Shown piece by piece: positions 16,848 through 25,867 of a stretch of 64,000 nucleotides of DNA. This DNA is from JANMDS01 sp031430575. Lineage in GTDB: Bacteria > Pseudomonadota > Gammaproteobacteria > Burkholderiales > Casimicrobiaceae. Both the position numbers and the translations under genes were made by a program. The stretch lies in the NCBI GenBank assembly GCA_031430575.1, contig JANPBT010000031.1, forward strand, positions 1 to 64,000, written 5' to 3'. Below the pieces are notes generated by a model, which was not told where the DNA came from, searched no databases, and saw only the letters and a list, made by a program, of their open reading frames with translations. Every line of letters starts with the position of its first letter. The first letter of the stretch is position 1.

Positions 16848-17402
16848 TTACCTGGTGTGCGAGCGGATAATATCTCGCCCACCGCTGATACAAAGCAAAC
16901 AAAGAAGTATTGGAACGACTCCATAGTTAATAATTCGGTTCCAGACATCCCAACCTTTCCGCTCAATCGGGTGTTCGGCAATTGTTATTTGTTGCCCCAC
17001 TAGAAGCGGTGAGACCTCAACACTTAGTCTATAGGTTTCATCTATAGCGGTATTGAAGCTGATCCCATGACCGTAGCAAATTCCCAGTAGCGTATCACGG
17101 CTTTCTTTTATGATTTCCCCTGTTTTCTTATGGAGAACCTGAAAGCGGGCGGTTTGAGGTAGTGAGAATAATGAGCTTTGAAGCGCAGGATTGTTTGTAC
17201 ACATACCGCCCCTTAAATCGGCGTAGAGATTAGTCGAAATATTACTTTTAAACTCAATGGATGTATTTTTCGAGGATGAAATTGTTGCAGTCGCTATCGG
17301 TTCAGGAAATTTGCTATAGACGAGACAAACCACACCCCAAATTATTGCGAACGCTCCCAACAATGCAATCAGGCTTGTTCGACGTGATAGATCCTTAAGC
17401 AT
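16848..17402 (-). CDS. Two-span membrane protein next to rhs, candidate immunity protein
   Basis: A 184-residue protein with no family I recognise. It has an N-terminal hydrophobic helix (TSLIALLGAFAIIWGVVCLVY), about 115 residues of probably periplasmic domain containing Cys (GGMCTNN, LGICYGHGISF), and a C-terminal helix (IINYGVVPILLCLLCISGG) followed by a basic tail. It begins 11 bp after the rhs stop and is co-directional. That is the usual place for an immunity gene, and its topology suits protection against a toxin acting in the periplasm. This role is inferred from position only. Confidence 0.5.
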   Translation of the reverse strand: MLKDLSRRTSLIALLGAFAIIWGVVCLVYSKFPEPIATATISSSKNTSIEFKSNISTNLYADLRGGMCTNNPALQSSLFSLPQTARFQVLHKKTGEIIKESRDTLLGICYGHGISFNTAIDETYRLSVEVSPLLVGQQITIAEHPIERKGWDVWNRIINYGVVPILLCLLCISGGRDIIRSHTR

Positions 17403-17413
17403 CTTCAGAATGA

Positions 17414-20400
17414 CTAAAAAAACTGCATGAAGTGTCGAGGAAACGGTGTTCTAGGTGGAAGATTCTGACCAAAAATCCCGCACTTCACACCGCAATCCCG
17501 GGTTCTCTGAGCGCAGTTGTTTCGAGTCAATGAGTATGGTGTAGGTTTAAGCATGCAATCCATCATGCACTTGTCTTTGTCGTTGTCACTCGGGAGTGTT
17601 TTGCACTCCCTGGTACTCTTCTTTTGCTCGTCCATTTGTGGGCCTTCGGGATACTGACCGATCGTATCCCCGCCTGACCCGCCTATTCCAGCTCCAATAT
17701 GACCTAATCCACGAGCTGCGTCAGGATAAAAACAGATGGTAACGTCTAAACCAAATTTATCAAATAATTTGATCGGAGAATCCATGACATAGCCAAACGT
17801 ATTCACTCCCGCGGCTAAGCCTATCGGATCAGATTCAACATACCTCCCGATTGAAGGATCATAATCCCGAAAGTAGTTGTAATGTTTGCCCGATTCCGCA
17901 TCATAAAACTGCCCTGGAAAGCGCAAGTTATAGCGAAACTGCGCCGCAGGTAGTGCGCCATTCTGCGGGTTTTCGTTTGTAGCGCTCTCGCCAAATGGCT
18001 GGCTTTGCCACTCCCAGACTTTGCTGTTGTCCGCAGGCTTAGTCACCGCACTTGGCGTGCCTAAATGGTCGGGGTGAACGTAGAAGAAATCGATGTTGAC
18101 TGGATTAGCTTGCGTGTTCGTGCCCACATTATTTGCCGTGCCAACGCCCGTGCCGGTCGTGCCCAGCGGCGCGCTGGCATTCGCGCCTTTCGGTCTAATC
18201 GTAGCGATGGGCAAATCATTCATCCAGACGGTTTCTTGTAGGAGTTTTCCAGCAATATCATATTCTCCCACCAAGCGGCCTTGCTCGTCGTAGATGAAGC
18301 GCGCGGTTTTAGATTGCGCCGCAGCGTTGGTAGCCTGCGTGCCCGCGCCCAGCTTGCGTACGCGCTGACCGAGTGCGTTGATGGCGTAGGTCACGGTATC
18401 GGCAGCGCTCGCGCCGACTTGCACCGATTGCAATCTATTTTTGTGATCGAAGTTAAAAGCGTAATGCGTAGCGCCACCGGTCTCGTTTAGCGTATTGCCC
18501 GTCGCATCGTGCATGAAATTCTTGGCGATGTTGCCGGTAATGTTTTGCAAGCGATGGCTAGTGCCAGGGTAGGTGTAGGTCGCGGTATTTGCGCCGGTGC
18601 TGGCCACGCCACTTGCGCTGGCTTGCAGCGTGGCGCGGTTGCCAATGGCGTCGTAGGTAAATACCTGCGGCGCAGTTACAGACCCTGCGCCGGGGGTGAA
18701 GCTTGTTAACCGATCAAGATTATCGTAGCCATAGGTTTGGCTGAGCGCGGCGGCCGGGTTTACGCTTGCGCCATCGGTTTGGCCGATGAGGCGCGAAGCG
18801 ATATCCCATTGGATGTTGCGCGAGTAGCCTTGCGGATCGCTCTTGATGGCAATGGGGCGGTAATCTAAATCGTAAACGCGTTGGTGCTGGTTGATCGTGC
18901 TGCCGCCAATGAGCGTGCCATGATTGCCCCAGCTCCAGCCGCCATTGGGGCCGAAGGGTTCGTAGATCGCGCCTTTGACAACGTCTGCGCCGTTTACCTT
19001 CACACCGATGATACGGTTTTGCGAGTAGGTATAGGTGAGCGTTTGCCCGCTCGGGGTTACCGTGCTGGCGAGCTGGCCAAATGCGTTGTAGGTGTAAGCG
19101 ATGGTTTTAGCGGTGTTGGTCGTGCCCGTGGTGGTTTGCACTTTAGTAAGCACGCGCCCGTTTTTATCGTAGACGTATTTGGTGTTGCCCGTGCCGTCGG
19201 CGAATTGACCCAATCTGCCTTTGCCCCCAACGCCACCGACAGTTGCGGTGATACTGTCGTAGGTGTACGTGATCGTTTCGTTGGCAACGACTGCAGTTCC
19301 GCTCACGCAGGTTAGCGCGGTATTGGTTGCGGCGGTTGCTGCGAAATATTTATTCGTTTTAATACGGTGCAAGGTGTCGTACGTGTTCACGGTGCAGCGG
19401 CCTGCGGCATCAAGCTTGGCGGTGAGGTTGGCATTCGCGTCGTATTTAAACGCGGTTGCGCCGGTGTCTGGGCTTTGCTGGGCGATTAAATTATTGTGGC
19501 CGTTGTAGGTGTAGGTGGTGGTTAAGCCTTTAGGGTCTTTTACGCTTGTTAGATTATTCGCCGCATCATAGGTGTAAATCGTTGCCCCCGCATTGCCGTT
19601 TACGGGATCGATCATCGAAATGAGGCGATTGAGCGGATCGTACGCGTTGGTGCTGGTGCGCGCGAGTGGGTCTGTGCTGGTCAGTTGATTACCGTTGCCG
19701 TCGTAGGTGTATTGCGTGATCTGATTGGTAGGATCGGTGCCGCCGACATCTTTTTGCAATTGGTTGAGCCCGTTGAGTACGCGGGAGCGCTGTTTTTGCA
19801 CGGAGCCGATGGAATCGAAATGTTCTTCTTTGATGCGATTGCCCATGTTGTCGAGGGTATAGGCGATGCGATCACCGGTAAGGTTGGCCGCAGTTACGAT
19901 CATATTTCCATTCGCAAGCGGGCTCGCGCCAGTAGATTGCTCGGCCATGCCGATGAGCCTATGGGCGGCATCATAAGCGTAAAACAAATTGCTGCCATCG
20001 GGCAGGGTGACTTTGGTGAGCTGGCCGACGTTATCGTAGGTGTAGGTCGTGGTTTCGGTGCTTGTGCCGTTCGCCACCGCGCGTGTGGCGAGCCAGCCGC
20101 GCGGTTGATAAGTCATCGTGGTGATGAGACCATTGGCATCTGTCATCTTCAACAAGCGCCCTGCTTTGTCGTATTCGTTGTAGGTGGTGATCAACCCAGC
20201 AGCGTTGCTCATCGTTTGCAAATCACCTTTGGTAAATTTTGGCGGCACGGCAGTGTCCGTCGCGGCGGCGTACACATAGGTGGTGGTGCGGTTCAGCGGG
20301 TCTTTAGCCGTGAGCATCTGCCCGAGCGTGTTGTACGTCCAGACCCACGCGCGGGTTTCGGTGGCGGTCGTGCCGTCGTTTTTAGGTGCGGTGACCGTTT

Positions 20401-22225
20401 TTTGGGTGAGGTTGCCACTCGCGTCATAGGTAAATGTAGTGGTTTTAGTGCCACCGGGCGCGGGCTCGATGATGGTCGCGGGTAAGCGATAGGTTGCGTT
20501 CCACGTCGTCGTAATCGTGCGCGCTTGCGCCGTGGCGGACGCTTCAGTGCGGGAGGTTTCGAGGTTTCGCGCGAGGTCGTAGGCGTAAGTGGTGATGCGG
20601 CCGTTGAAATCGGTGCGGGAGGCAATATTTGAGTTTGAGTCGTATATCGTCGCCAGCGATTGCGCGCCCCCGCAGCCTGAGCACGGCTGGGAAACGCCGG
20701 TAGTTTTAATGACGTTGTTGACGACTTGAAAATTGTATTGCCGTTGCGTGCCGAGGGGGTCTGTCACTTTTGTGCCATAGACCGTTTGGTAATTTGCGAA
20801 ATCGTACGAAAACAAATACTTCGATACGCCACCTGCCTCCTCGGTTGATGTTACCCGGTTATCCGATCCGTATTTATAGGTTGAAAAGCGGACGGCATTT
20901 TCATCGATAATACCCGTCAGCGCGCTGGGCAGATTTGCCCCAGACGTATAAGCGGTCTCATTGTAAAGATAGCTCTTTACCGACCCATCAGGAAATGTAA
21001 TTTGAGCTACGTTACCTTTGGAATCGTAGCCGTAGGCATAGGTCAGCCCGTTTGCGTCGACGACAGATTGAACGTGACCCTCAGGGTTGATCTGAAAGGT
21101 CTCCACGCGACCAAAGCTATCAGTGGCGACGACGTTACCTAAGCGGGTAACACCGGCTTCAATGATTTCGTTGTGCACATAATCGATGCGATAGCCACCG
21201 CGCTTTACGGTTGCTATGAGCCTTCCGTTCGCCGCGTATAGCTCTTGATTATTGTCTTCTGACGTAAAGCGCCATTCCCGCGCACCGCTCGCATTAGTCA
21301 ATTTTGTAAACTTTCCTTTGTGATCGGCAGGCGCTAAGATTGCGCCGCCCGCGTCGGCTGAATGCAGGTAGGTGCGGCCTCCACCGTTTCCGTAAACGAC
21401 GCTATTGCGCCCGCGCGATACCACTTTGAAACACGCGGTGCGGGTTACGCCATAGTTATCGGTATATTTTTTGGTAACGCACTGCGCAGGCGGTGTCGCT
21501 CCCGCAGTCTCATCTATGATGTACTTTTCGCGGAACGAAAACTGGACGTTCTGCCAATCGTTAGAGTAACGAAGTCTGTCGTCAACGACGCTACGGTCGC
21601 GCACAATTTCGGTGAACATCTTTGTGCCTGTTGCAAAGTGAACTGGATTGCGACTTGCATCACACTGATTACGCTCGGGCTCAGGCGTTTTTATACATTT
21701 AGTCGTAAGAATATGTGGCCATACCGTCACCGAGCCAGACTCGAGAATAGGTGCTGTAAATTGGTAGCCAGCAGGGCAGATGGAATTGGCAGTAATCGCT
21801 CCACCGAAATTTTCAGAATAATCGCCGGGCGGTGCGGGAGCTATGCAGACGGACCCTGATTTCAACGTACGGCTTACAAAAGTAACGTTGGGTATTCCGT
21901 TTTCAATCGTAAGTTGCGCGGCTTGCGGGTCTGGCGGAGGGTGGGGGTTAGAGTACAACTCCCAACACTGAGCCCCGCTGGCATAAGTGAACTGCACCGC
22001 GTTTAATACGCCCAGCGCCTCGCCAACGGATTTAAACGTGCCTTGGCATGCATTCACGCCTGATCCAGAGGCATAGCAGCCATACGGAATCACGTTCCTC
22101 GGTATTGGCTCTAAGGTTTCATCTGCAGCATAGACGAGCGTTGTCGAGCAAATGAATAAAAGCGTTAACTTAGAAAATACAGTAAGTGTTTTTGCTAGCC
22201 GTGGCGAATTGCGCCACTTTGGCAA
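17414..22225 (-). CDS. Secreted Rhs-repeat protein with papain-like C-terminal domain
   Basis: A 1603-residue protein. It has an N-terminal signal peptide (TLLFICSTTLVYAADE), a Cys-rich N-domain of about 190 residues, then dozens of YD/RHS repeats (YDxxGNL, TYTYDNVGQL and similar) forming the hollow Rhs shell. The RHS core signature is near residue 1430-1475 (RFPGQFYDAESGKHYNYFRDYDP, then SDPIGLAAG). After GLD the last ~110 residues are unrelated: LGHIGAGIGG, many Cys, then TPYSLTRNNCAQRTRDC. A His followed by NNC fits an NlpC/P60- or LRAT-like papain fold, so a polymorphic toxin tip is likely. Repeat cores at 17940-17950 (PAAQF) and 18665-18675 (APQVF) lie in its 3' part. The signal peptide is unusual for T6SS-delivered Rhs. 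Confidence 0.85.
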   Translation of the reverse strand: MPKWRNSPRLAKTLTVFSKLTLLFICSTTLVYAADETLEPIPRNVIPYGCYASGSGVNACQGTFKSVGEALGVLNAVQFTYASGAQCWELYSNPHPPPDPQAAQLTIENGIPNVTFVSRTLKSGSVCIAPAPPGDYSENFGGAITANSICPAGYQFTAPILESGSVTVWPHILTTKCIKTPEPERNQCDASRNPVHFATGTKMFTEIVRDRSVVDDRLRYSNDWQNVQFSFREKYIIDETAGATPPAQCVTKKYTDNYGVTRTACFKVVSRGRNSVVYGNGGGRTYLHSADAGGAILAPADHKGKFTKLTNASGAREWRFTSEDNNQELYAANGRLIATVKRGGYRIDYVHNEIIEAGVTRLGNVVATDSFGRVETFQINPEGHVQSVVDANGLTYAYGYDSKGNVAQITFPDGSVKSYLYNETAYTSGANLPSALTGIIDENAVRFSTYKYGSDNRVTSTEEAGGVSKYLFSYDFANYQTVYGTKVTDPLGTQRQYNFQVVNNVIKTTGVSQPCSGCGGAQSLATIYDSNSNIASRTDFNGRITTYAYDLARNLETSRTEASATAQARTITTTWNATYRLPATIIEPAPGGTKTTTFTYDASGNLTQKTVTAPKNDGTTATETRAWVWTYNTLGQMLTAKDPLNRTTTYVYAAATDTAVPPKFTKGDLQTMSNAAGLITTYNEYDKAGRLLKMTDANGLITTMTYQPRGWLATRAVANGTSTETTTYTYDNVGQLTKVTLPDGSNLFYAYDAAHRLIGMAEQSTGASPLANGNMIVTAANLTGDRIAYTLDNMGNRIKEEHFDSIGSVQKQRSRVLNGLNQLQKDVGGTDPTNQITQYTYDGNGNQLTSTDPLARTSTNAYDPLNRLISMIDPVNGNAGATIYTYDAANNLTSVKDPKGLTTTYTYNGHNNLIAQQSPDTGATAFKYDANANLTAKLDAAGRCTVNTYDTLHRIKTNKYFAATAATNTALTCVSGTAVVANETITYTYDSITATVGGVGGKGRLGQFADGTGNTKYVYDKNGRVLTKVQTTTGTTNTAKTIAYTYNAFGQLASTVTPSGQTLTYTYSQNRIIGVKVNGADVVKGAIYEPFGPNGGWSWGNHGTLIGGSTINQHQRVYDLDYRPIAIKSDPQGYSRNIQWDIASRLIGQTDGASVNPAAALSQTYGYDNLDRLTSFTPGAGSVTAPQVFTYDAIGNRATLQASASGVASTGANTATYTYPGTSHRLQNITGNIAKNFMHDATGNTLNETGGATHYAFNFDHKNRLQSVQVGASAADTVTYAINALGQRVRKLGAGTQATNAAAQSKTARFIYDEQGRLVGEYDIAGKLLQETVWMNDLPIATIRPKGANASAPLGTTGTGVGTANNVGTNTQANPVNIDFFYVHPDHLGTPSAVTKPADNSKVWEWQSQPFGESATNENPQNGALPAAQFRYNLRFPGQFYDAESGKHYNYFRDYDPSIGRYVESDPIGLAAGVNTFGYVMDSPIKLFDKFGLDVTICFYPDAARGLGHIGAGIGGSGGDTIGQYPEGPQMDEQKKSTRECKTLPSDNDKDKCMMDCMLKPTPYSLTRNNCAQRTRDCGVKCGIFGQNLPPRTPFPRHFMQFF

Positions 22226-22272
22226 CGTGGATATACCGTTACGCCACGTATTTAGCGTGTTTTTTGGGCGGC

Positions 22273-22282
22273 GGGGGGGGGG
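22273..22282. repeat. Homopolymeric G10 tract upstream of rhs
   Basis: Ten consecutive G on the plus strand (C10 on the coding strand) lie 48-57 bp before the rhs start codon. Such a tract is prone to slippage and could alter promoter spacing or the 5' UTR. The rest of 22226-22470 shows no gene. Confidence 0.8.
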
Positions 22283-22470
22283 AGGCTAAAAGCGAAACAC
22301 GCATGTTGTCAATGACCAATTGAGAAGTGAGTAATTATTTTCTGTCCGCAGTATCACATCATTTGGTAGTCTGCTGAGATTGAAACGTATGCGATGAACT
22401 GTAAGAAAGCGTAGGTTGCACCATGATGATCGCTTAACGCAACACGCTCTAATTTGGTGTTTTTATGGCC

Positions 22471-22490
22471 AAATCTGCGCCGCAGGTATT
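22471..22490 (-). repeat. Single dispersed-repeat copy
   Basis: AAATCTGCGCCGCAGGTATT (core 22475-22485) ends 2 bp before the amidase stop codon, between two co-directional minus-strand genes. Confidence 0.85.
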
Positions 22491-22492
22491 GA

Positions 22493-23905
22493 TTAAGATG
22501 TGAGCATCGGCGGCAATTTTTGATGCAGTGGATTGACTGATTCAACCGCGTGCGCCAATTGCAGCAGCCCAAGCTCATCCCGATAGCGCCCGACGATTTG
22601 CATGCCGATCGGTAGACCAGTGCTGCTAAAAGCGACGGGCACGGAGAGTGCGGGATGGGCGGTCATCGTAATGCGATAGCAAGTTTTCATCCACTCCAAA
22701 TAGTTGGCAAGCTGCACGCCATTAATCTCGGTCACGTAAGGTTGATCGATTGAAAATGGCAGCACTTGGTTGCAAGGGCACAGTAAAAATTCATAGCGCT
22801 CCATGAAAGCGCGGAAGCGATCATAAATGCGCGTGTGCGCTCGCGTTGCTTCGGTGATCTCAGCATTGGTGAGTGCTAAGCCGCGCTCGATATTCCAAAT
22901 GGCGGTATCTTTCATTTGCGCGCGATATTTGCTGATCGTTGCGGCGTGCACTTGCGCTAACAAGTGCGCACGCAAAACGTCGAAGCATTCGTCAGTCTCT
23001 TCGAAGCTGGGCTCGGCTTCTTCAACGATGCAGCCAAGGGCTTCAAATTGCTTGAGTGATGCATATAATTCTCCGGCAACTTCTTTCTCGACGGGCGCAC
23101 CACCGACAGTGGGCGACCATGCGACGCGCACGCCTTTGAAATCTCGCCGCAGCGGTTTTAAAAACTGAGCGGGATCTTCCCAGATTGCATTTGGCACGCG
23201 TCGATCACCCCCCGATTGCGCGAAAAGCAAAAGCGCAGTATCTTGCGCGGTGCGGGCAATAGGGCCGTGCACGGCGGTGTTGTTCCAAGCATCGATAGCG
23301 GGCCATACCGGCACGCGACCGGGCGTTGGCCGCAGCCCAATTAAATTGCAAAAATTTGCCGGGTTGCGCAAGCTTGCGCCAAGATCTGAGCCGTCGGCGA
23401 ATGGCAGCATGCGGGTGGCGACGGCCACTGCGGCCCCGCCGGAGGAACCGCCGCAGGTTTTCGTTAAATCCCACGGGTTTTTAGTTGCGCCGAAAACGGT
23501 GTTGAAGGTTTGCGAGCCGAGCGCGAATTCCGGGGTGTTGGTCTTACCTAAAATCACCATGCCATGCGCGCGAAATTTCTCGACCATCACGGTATCGGCA
23601 TCAGGCACATGATCTTTAAAAATCGGTGATCCGAAGGTTGTGCGCATGCCCTTGGTGCGCTCCATATCTTTGCAAGCGATCGGCATTCCCGCGACAGGGC
23701 CAAGCGCATCGCCGCGTGCGCGCTGAGCATCGACAGCATCGGCCCGCGCGAACGCAGCGGCATCGTCGCGGGTGATGATCGCATTGACGCCAGGGTTAAC
23801 GCGATCAATGTGTTGTAGCGTTTCAGTGAGCAATTCCCGGGCTGAAATTTGCTTGGATTGCAGCGCTTGCGATTGGGCGACAGCAGATTGATAAACGATG
23901 CTCAT
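22493..23905 (-). CDS. Amidase-signature family amidase
   Basis: A 470-residue amidase of the Ser-cisSer-Lys family. The Lys is in IACKDMERTKG, the glycine/serine-rich signature is TCGGSSGGAAVAVATRMLPFADGSDLGASLRNPA, containing the cis-Ser (GGSSGG) and nucleophile Ser (DLGAS). The family hydrolyses amides such as indoleacetamide, aryl amides or Gln-tRNA; the DLGAS form and the lack of gatB/gatC neighbours argue for a small-molecule amidase. The substrate is unknown. It follows a membrane-protein gene on the same strand at about 145 bp. Confidence 0.87.
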   Translation of the reverse strand: MSIVYQSAVAQSQALQSKQISARELLTETLQHIDRVNPGVNAIITRDDAAAFARADAVDAQRARGDALGPVAGMPIACKDMERTKGMRTTFGSPIFKDHVPDADTVMVEKFRAHGMVILGKTNTPEFALGSQTFNTVFGATKNPWDLTKTCGGSSGGAAVAVATRMLPFADGSDLGASLRNPANFCNLIGLRPTPGRVPVWPAIDAWNNTAVHGPIARTAQDTALLLFAQSGGDRRVPNAIWEDPAQFLKPLRRDFKGVRVAWSPTVGGAPVEKEVAGELYASLKQFEALGCIVEEAEPSFEETDECFDVLRAHLLAQVHAATISKYRAQMKDTAIWNIERGLALTNAEITEATRAHTRIYDRFRAFMERYEFLLCPCNQVLPFSIDQPYVTEINGVQLANYLEWMKTCYRITMTAHPALSVPVAFSSTGLPIGMQIVGRYRDELGLLQLAHAVESVNPLHQKLPPMLTS

Positions 23906-24026
23906 AATGGGATACGTCGCGGATTAAGTTCAGCCCTGCACTGTAGCGAATCGCAGCGCGCAGATTAATCGATTGGCCGCTAGAACGAGACGAAAGGAAA
24001 TTCCTCCGCTTGCGCCGCCGGGCATC

Positions 24027-24047
24027 AAATACCTGCGGCGCAGATTT
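24027..24047 (+). repeat. Single dispersed-repeat copy
   Basis: AAATACCTGCGGCGCAGATTT (core 24033-24043) lies just beyond the stop of the DUF4386-like gene (ends 24051). The remaining 23906-24026 contain nothing recognisable. Confidence 0.85.
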
Positions 24048-24050
24048 AAT

Positions 24051-24749
24051 TTATTTTTTGCTCAAAATCATCCATGCGCCCACACAAAGCATCCACACAG
24101 AAAGCACCGTCACCGCAATCGCGACGGGCACTTTAACGGCAATGCCAAGCGCGGGTAAAAATAGACCGAAAAGTAATGCCGCGCTGACAAGGCCGATTAC
24201 AGCGAGAGCCTTGGGGAGCCCGCCAGTTTGCAACGCACCCAGATTGACCAAAAAAACCGAGATCGACATGAACAGACTGACCCCGAGCAACTCGCCGATG
24301 CCACCGCCGTACGCATGAACCGCGTTGAAAATATGCGCGATCATCTCTTTGCCAGATGCATCTGAATTTGCATGGGCAAGCGCGAGTGCTGGCATTACCG
24401 TGAGCCAGCGTAAGATGCCAATGCAGCGCGCAACGACAGAAAGCACGGCAAAACTTGTTACCGTAACTGCGAGCGGTCGCGTGAGTCCACCAAAAGCCCG
24501 CGCTGCAATCGCAATCATTGCAGGCCCGATCAGAATTGAATAGAAAAGATAAAGGCCGTAGCCCATTTGCACCGCATCGGGCGCTTTGCGAATGGCTGCA
24601 AGCTGCACTGCGGCGGGGTTGCCAAGCGATGCGGGCCAGCCGATTGCGGGTGCCAAAATTGCAATTGGTGCAAACGAAAGCAGCGCAGTGACGATGAGCA
24701 AGATACCGGCGCTGCGAGTTTGAAATGTTCGAATCGGGAGTGAATTCAT
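24051..24749 (-). CDS. DUF4386-like six-helix membrane protein
   Basis: A 232-residue protein with about six hydrophobic helices. The N-terminus TRSAGILLIVTALLSFAPIAIL, the loop with GYGLYLFYSILIGPAMIAIA and the C-terminal LSVWMLCVGAWMILSKK fit the DUF4386 family, though the match is by general pattern only. It lies 63 bp downstream of an SDR-like gene on the same strand. Function unknown. Confidence 0.6.
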   Translation of the reverse strand: MNSLPIRTFQTRSAGILLIVTALLSFAPIAILAPAIGWPASLGNPAAVQLAAIRKAPDAVQMGYGLYLFYSILIGPAMIAIAARAFGGLTRPLAVTVTSFAVLSVVARCIGILRWLTVMPALALAHANSDASGKEMIAHIFNAVHAYGGGIGELLGVSLFMSISVFLVNLGALQTGGLPKALAVIGLVSAALLFGLFLPALGIAVKVPVAIAVTVLSVWMLCVGAWMILSKK

Positions 24750-24812
24750 AAAGTCCTCTTGAAGTTTATTTTGCTTACGCTAAAGTGTTTTTTGTAACGA
24801 TATTTCTGGCGC

Positions 24813-25778
24813 TTACGCAGGTGTATGGCCAAGTTGCGTCAGGGCTGTGGCCATCGCTTCCGCAAATGCAGTGTGTTGCGGCGTTGCGCCTAATTGCTGC
24901 GCGAGCGCATCGCCTACGAGCGCGTGGGGCACGTTCCATAAATACTGCATTTCAGCTAACTCCCGCCACATCGGCACAAACGGTGCGCAGAGTTTGATAA
25001 AGCCCCACGGAATCGATCCGATCTTGAGGGGTGCACCCTGTTTGAGCCATCCCCGATTTTCTGCAATCGGCTGAATAGCCTTTATCCAATCGTGCGCCGT
25101 AAGCGTATGGCCAGGAAAATTGAATGACGCAAACATCGGCAAAGTTTTTCGATGTCGGGCGATATCGACAAACGCGCGGGCGAGATCCGGGAGGTATGCC
25201 CATGCGTGGGTTACGTCGAGCGGGCCGGGGAAAGTGAGCTTGCCCGCATTGATATTTTTCGCAATCGCCAGATCAAACCATGAGCCTGCACCGGCACCAA
25301 AAAAATCACCCGCGCGCAATATGACGGATTGAACGCCGCGCTCGCTAGCCCGCCGCAGGCTGCGCTCCATCTCAATGCGAATCTTGCCCTTGATCGTCGC
25401 GGCCGATTGCGTCGTTGATTCCGTGAGCTGGGCTGGCATCGCTGCCCCGAAGTTGTAGACGTTGCCGGGAAAAAGCAGGGTTGCGCTTAATTTGTCCGCG
25501 ATCGCAACCGCGTGGCCAAGGAGTGGCAGCGCCTCGGCTTTCCAACGCGGATACGGCGGGTTAATGGCGTAGAGCACCATGCACGCATCCGCTGCTGCAC
25601 GGGAAATGGCATCGGTCTCCGCGAGGGCATCTGAAATGTAGTGGATGCCCTTGGCGTCCGTATGTACCTGAGGTGTGCGCACATGCGCGATGATCTCCCA
25701 GCCGGCGCGTGAAAAAGCAGTCACTGCTGCGCCGCCTAGGCGACCACTTGCACCGAGGATGAGTATTTTTTGTTTCAC
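24813..25778 (-). CDS. NAD(P)-binding extended SDR / NmrA-like protein
   Basis: A 321-residue Rossmann protein with an N-terminal GASGRLGGAAV nucleotide-binding loop and a catalytic-site-like region (LLFPGNVYNFG) lacking the classical YxxxK, as in atypical extended SDRs. A conserved GDFFGAGAGSWFD precedes a C-terminal substrate domain. The substrate is unknown. It is divergent from a LysR gene with 89 bp between starts, so that regulator probably controls it and perhaps the DUF4386-like gene downstream. Confidence 0.75.
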   Translation of the reverse strand: MKQKILILGASGRLGGAAVTAFSRAGWEIIAHVRTPQVHTDAKGIHYISDALAETDAISRAAADACMVLYAINPPYPRWKAEALPLLGHAVAIADKLSATLLFPGNVYNFGAAMPAQLTESTTQSAATIKGKIRIEMERSLRRASERGVQSVILRAGDFFGAGAGSWFDLAIAKNINAGKLTFPGPLDVTHAWAYLPDLARAFVDIARHRKTLPMFASFNFPGHTLTAHDWIKAIQPIAENRGWLKQGAPLKIGSIPWGFIKLCAPFVPMWRELAEMQYLWNVPHALVGDALAQQLGATPQHTAFAEAMATALTQLGHTPA

Positions 25779-25845
25779 GCGATTTCCTTTACGATGTTCA
25801 GATGCCCATTGTGGAAGTGAATCGGTTGATACACAATTACCTAAT

Positions 25846-25859
25846 CTGAAATATCAGAA
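25846..25859. promoter_or_regulatory. Candidate LysR-type operator
   Basis: TCTGA-AATA-TCAGA is a T-Nx-A type dyad lying 9 bp before the LysR start and within the divergent promoter region, the usual place for autoregulation and target control by LysR proteins. Confidence 0.5.
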
Positions 25860-25867
25860 TTACAAAA

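Noticed and set aside
19685..20485. 266-residue plus-strand open frame inside rhs
   Set aside because: It is antisense to the repetitive Rhs sequence, and its pattern mirrors the YD repeats.
23440..23465. ACCGCCGCAGG in the amidase as a repeat copy
   Set aside because: Too many mismatches to the core, and the codons belong to the conserved TCGGSSGG signature.
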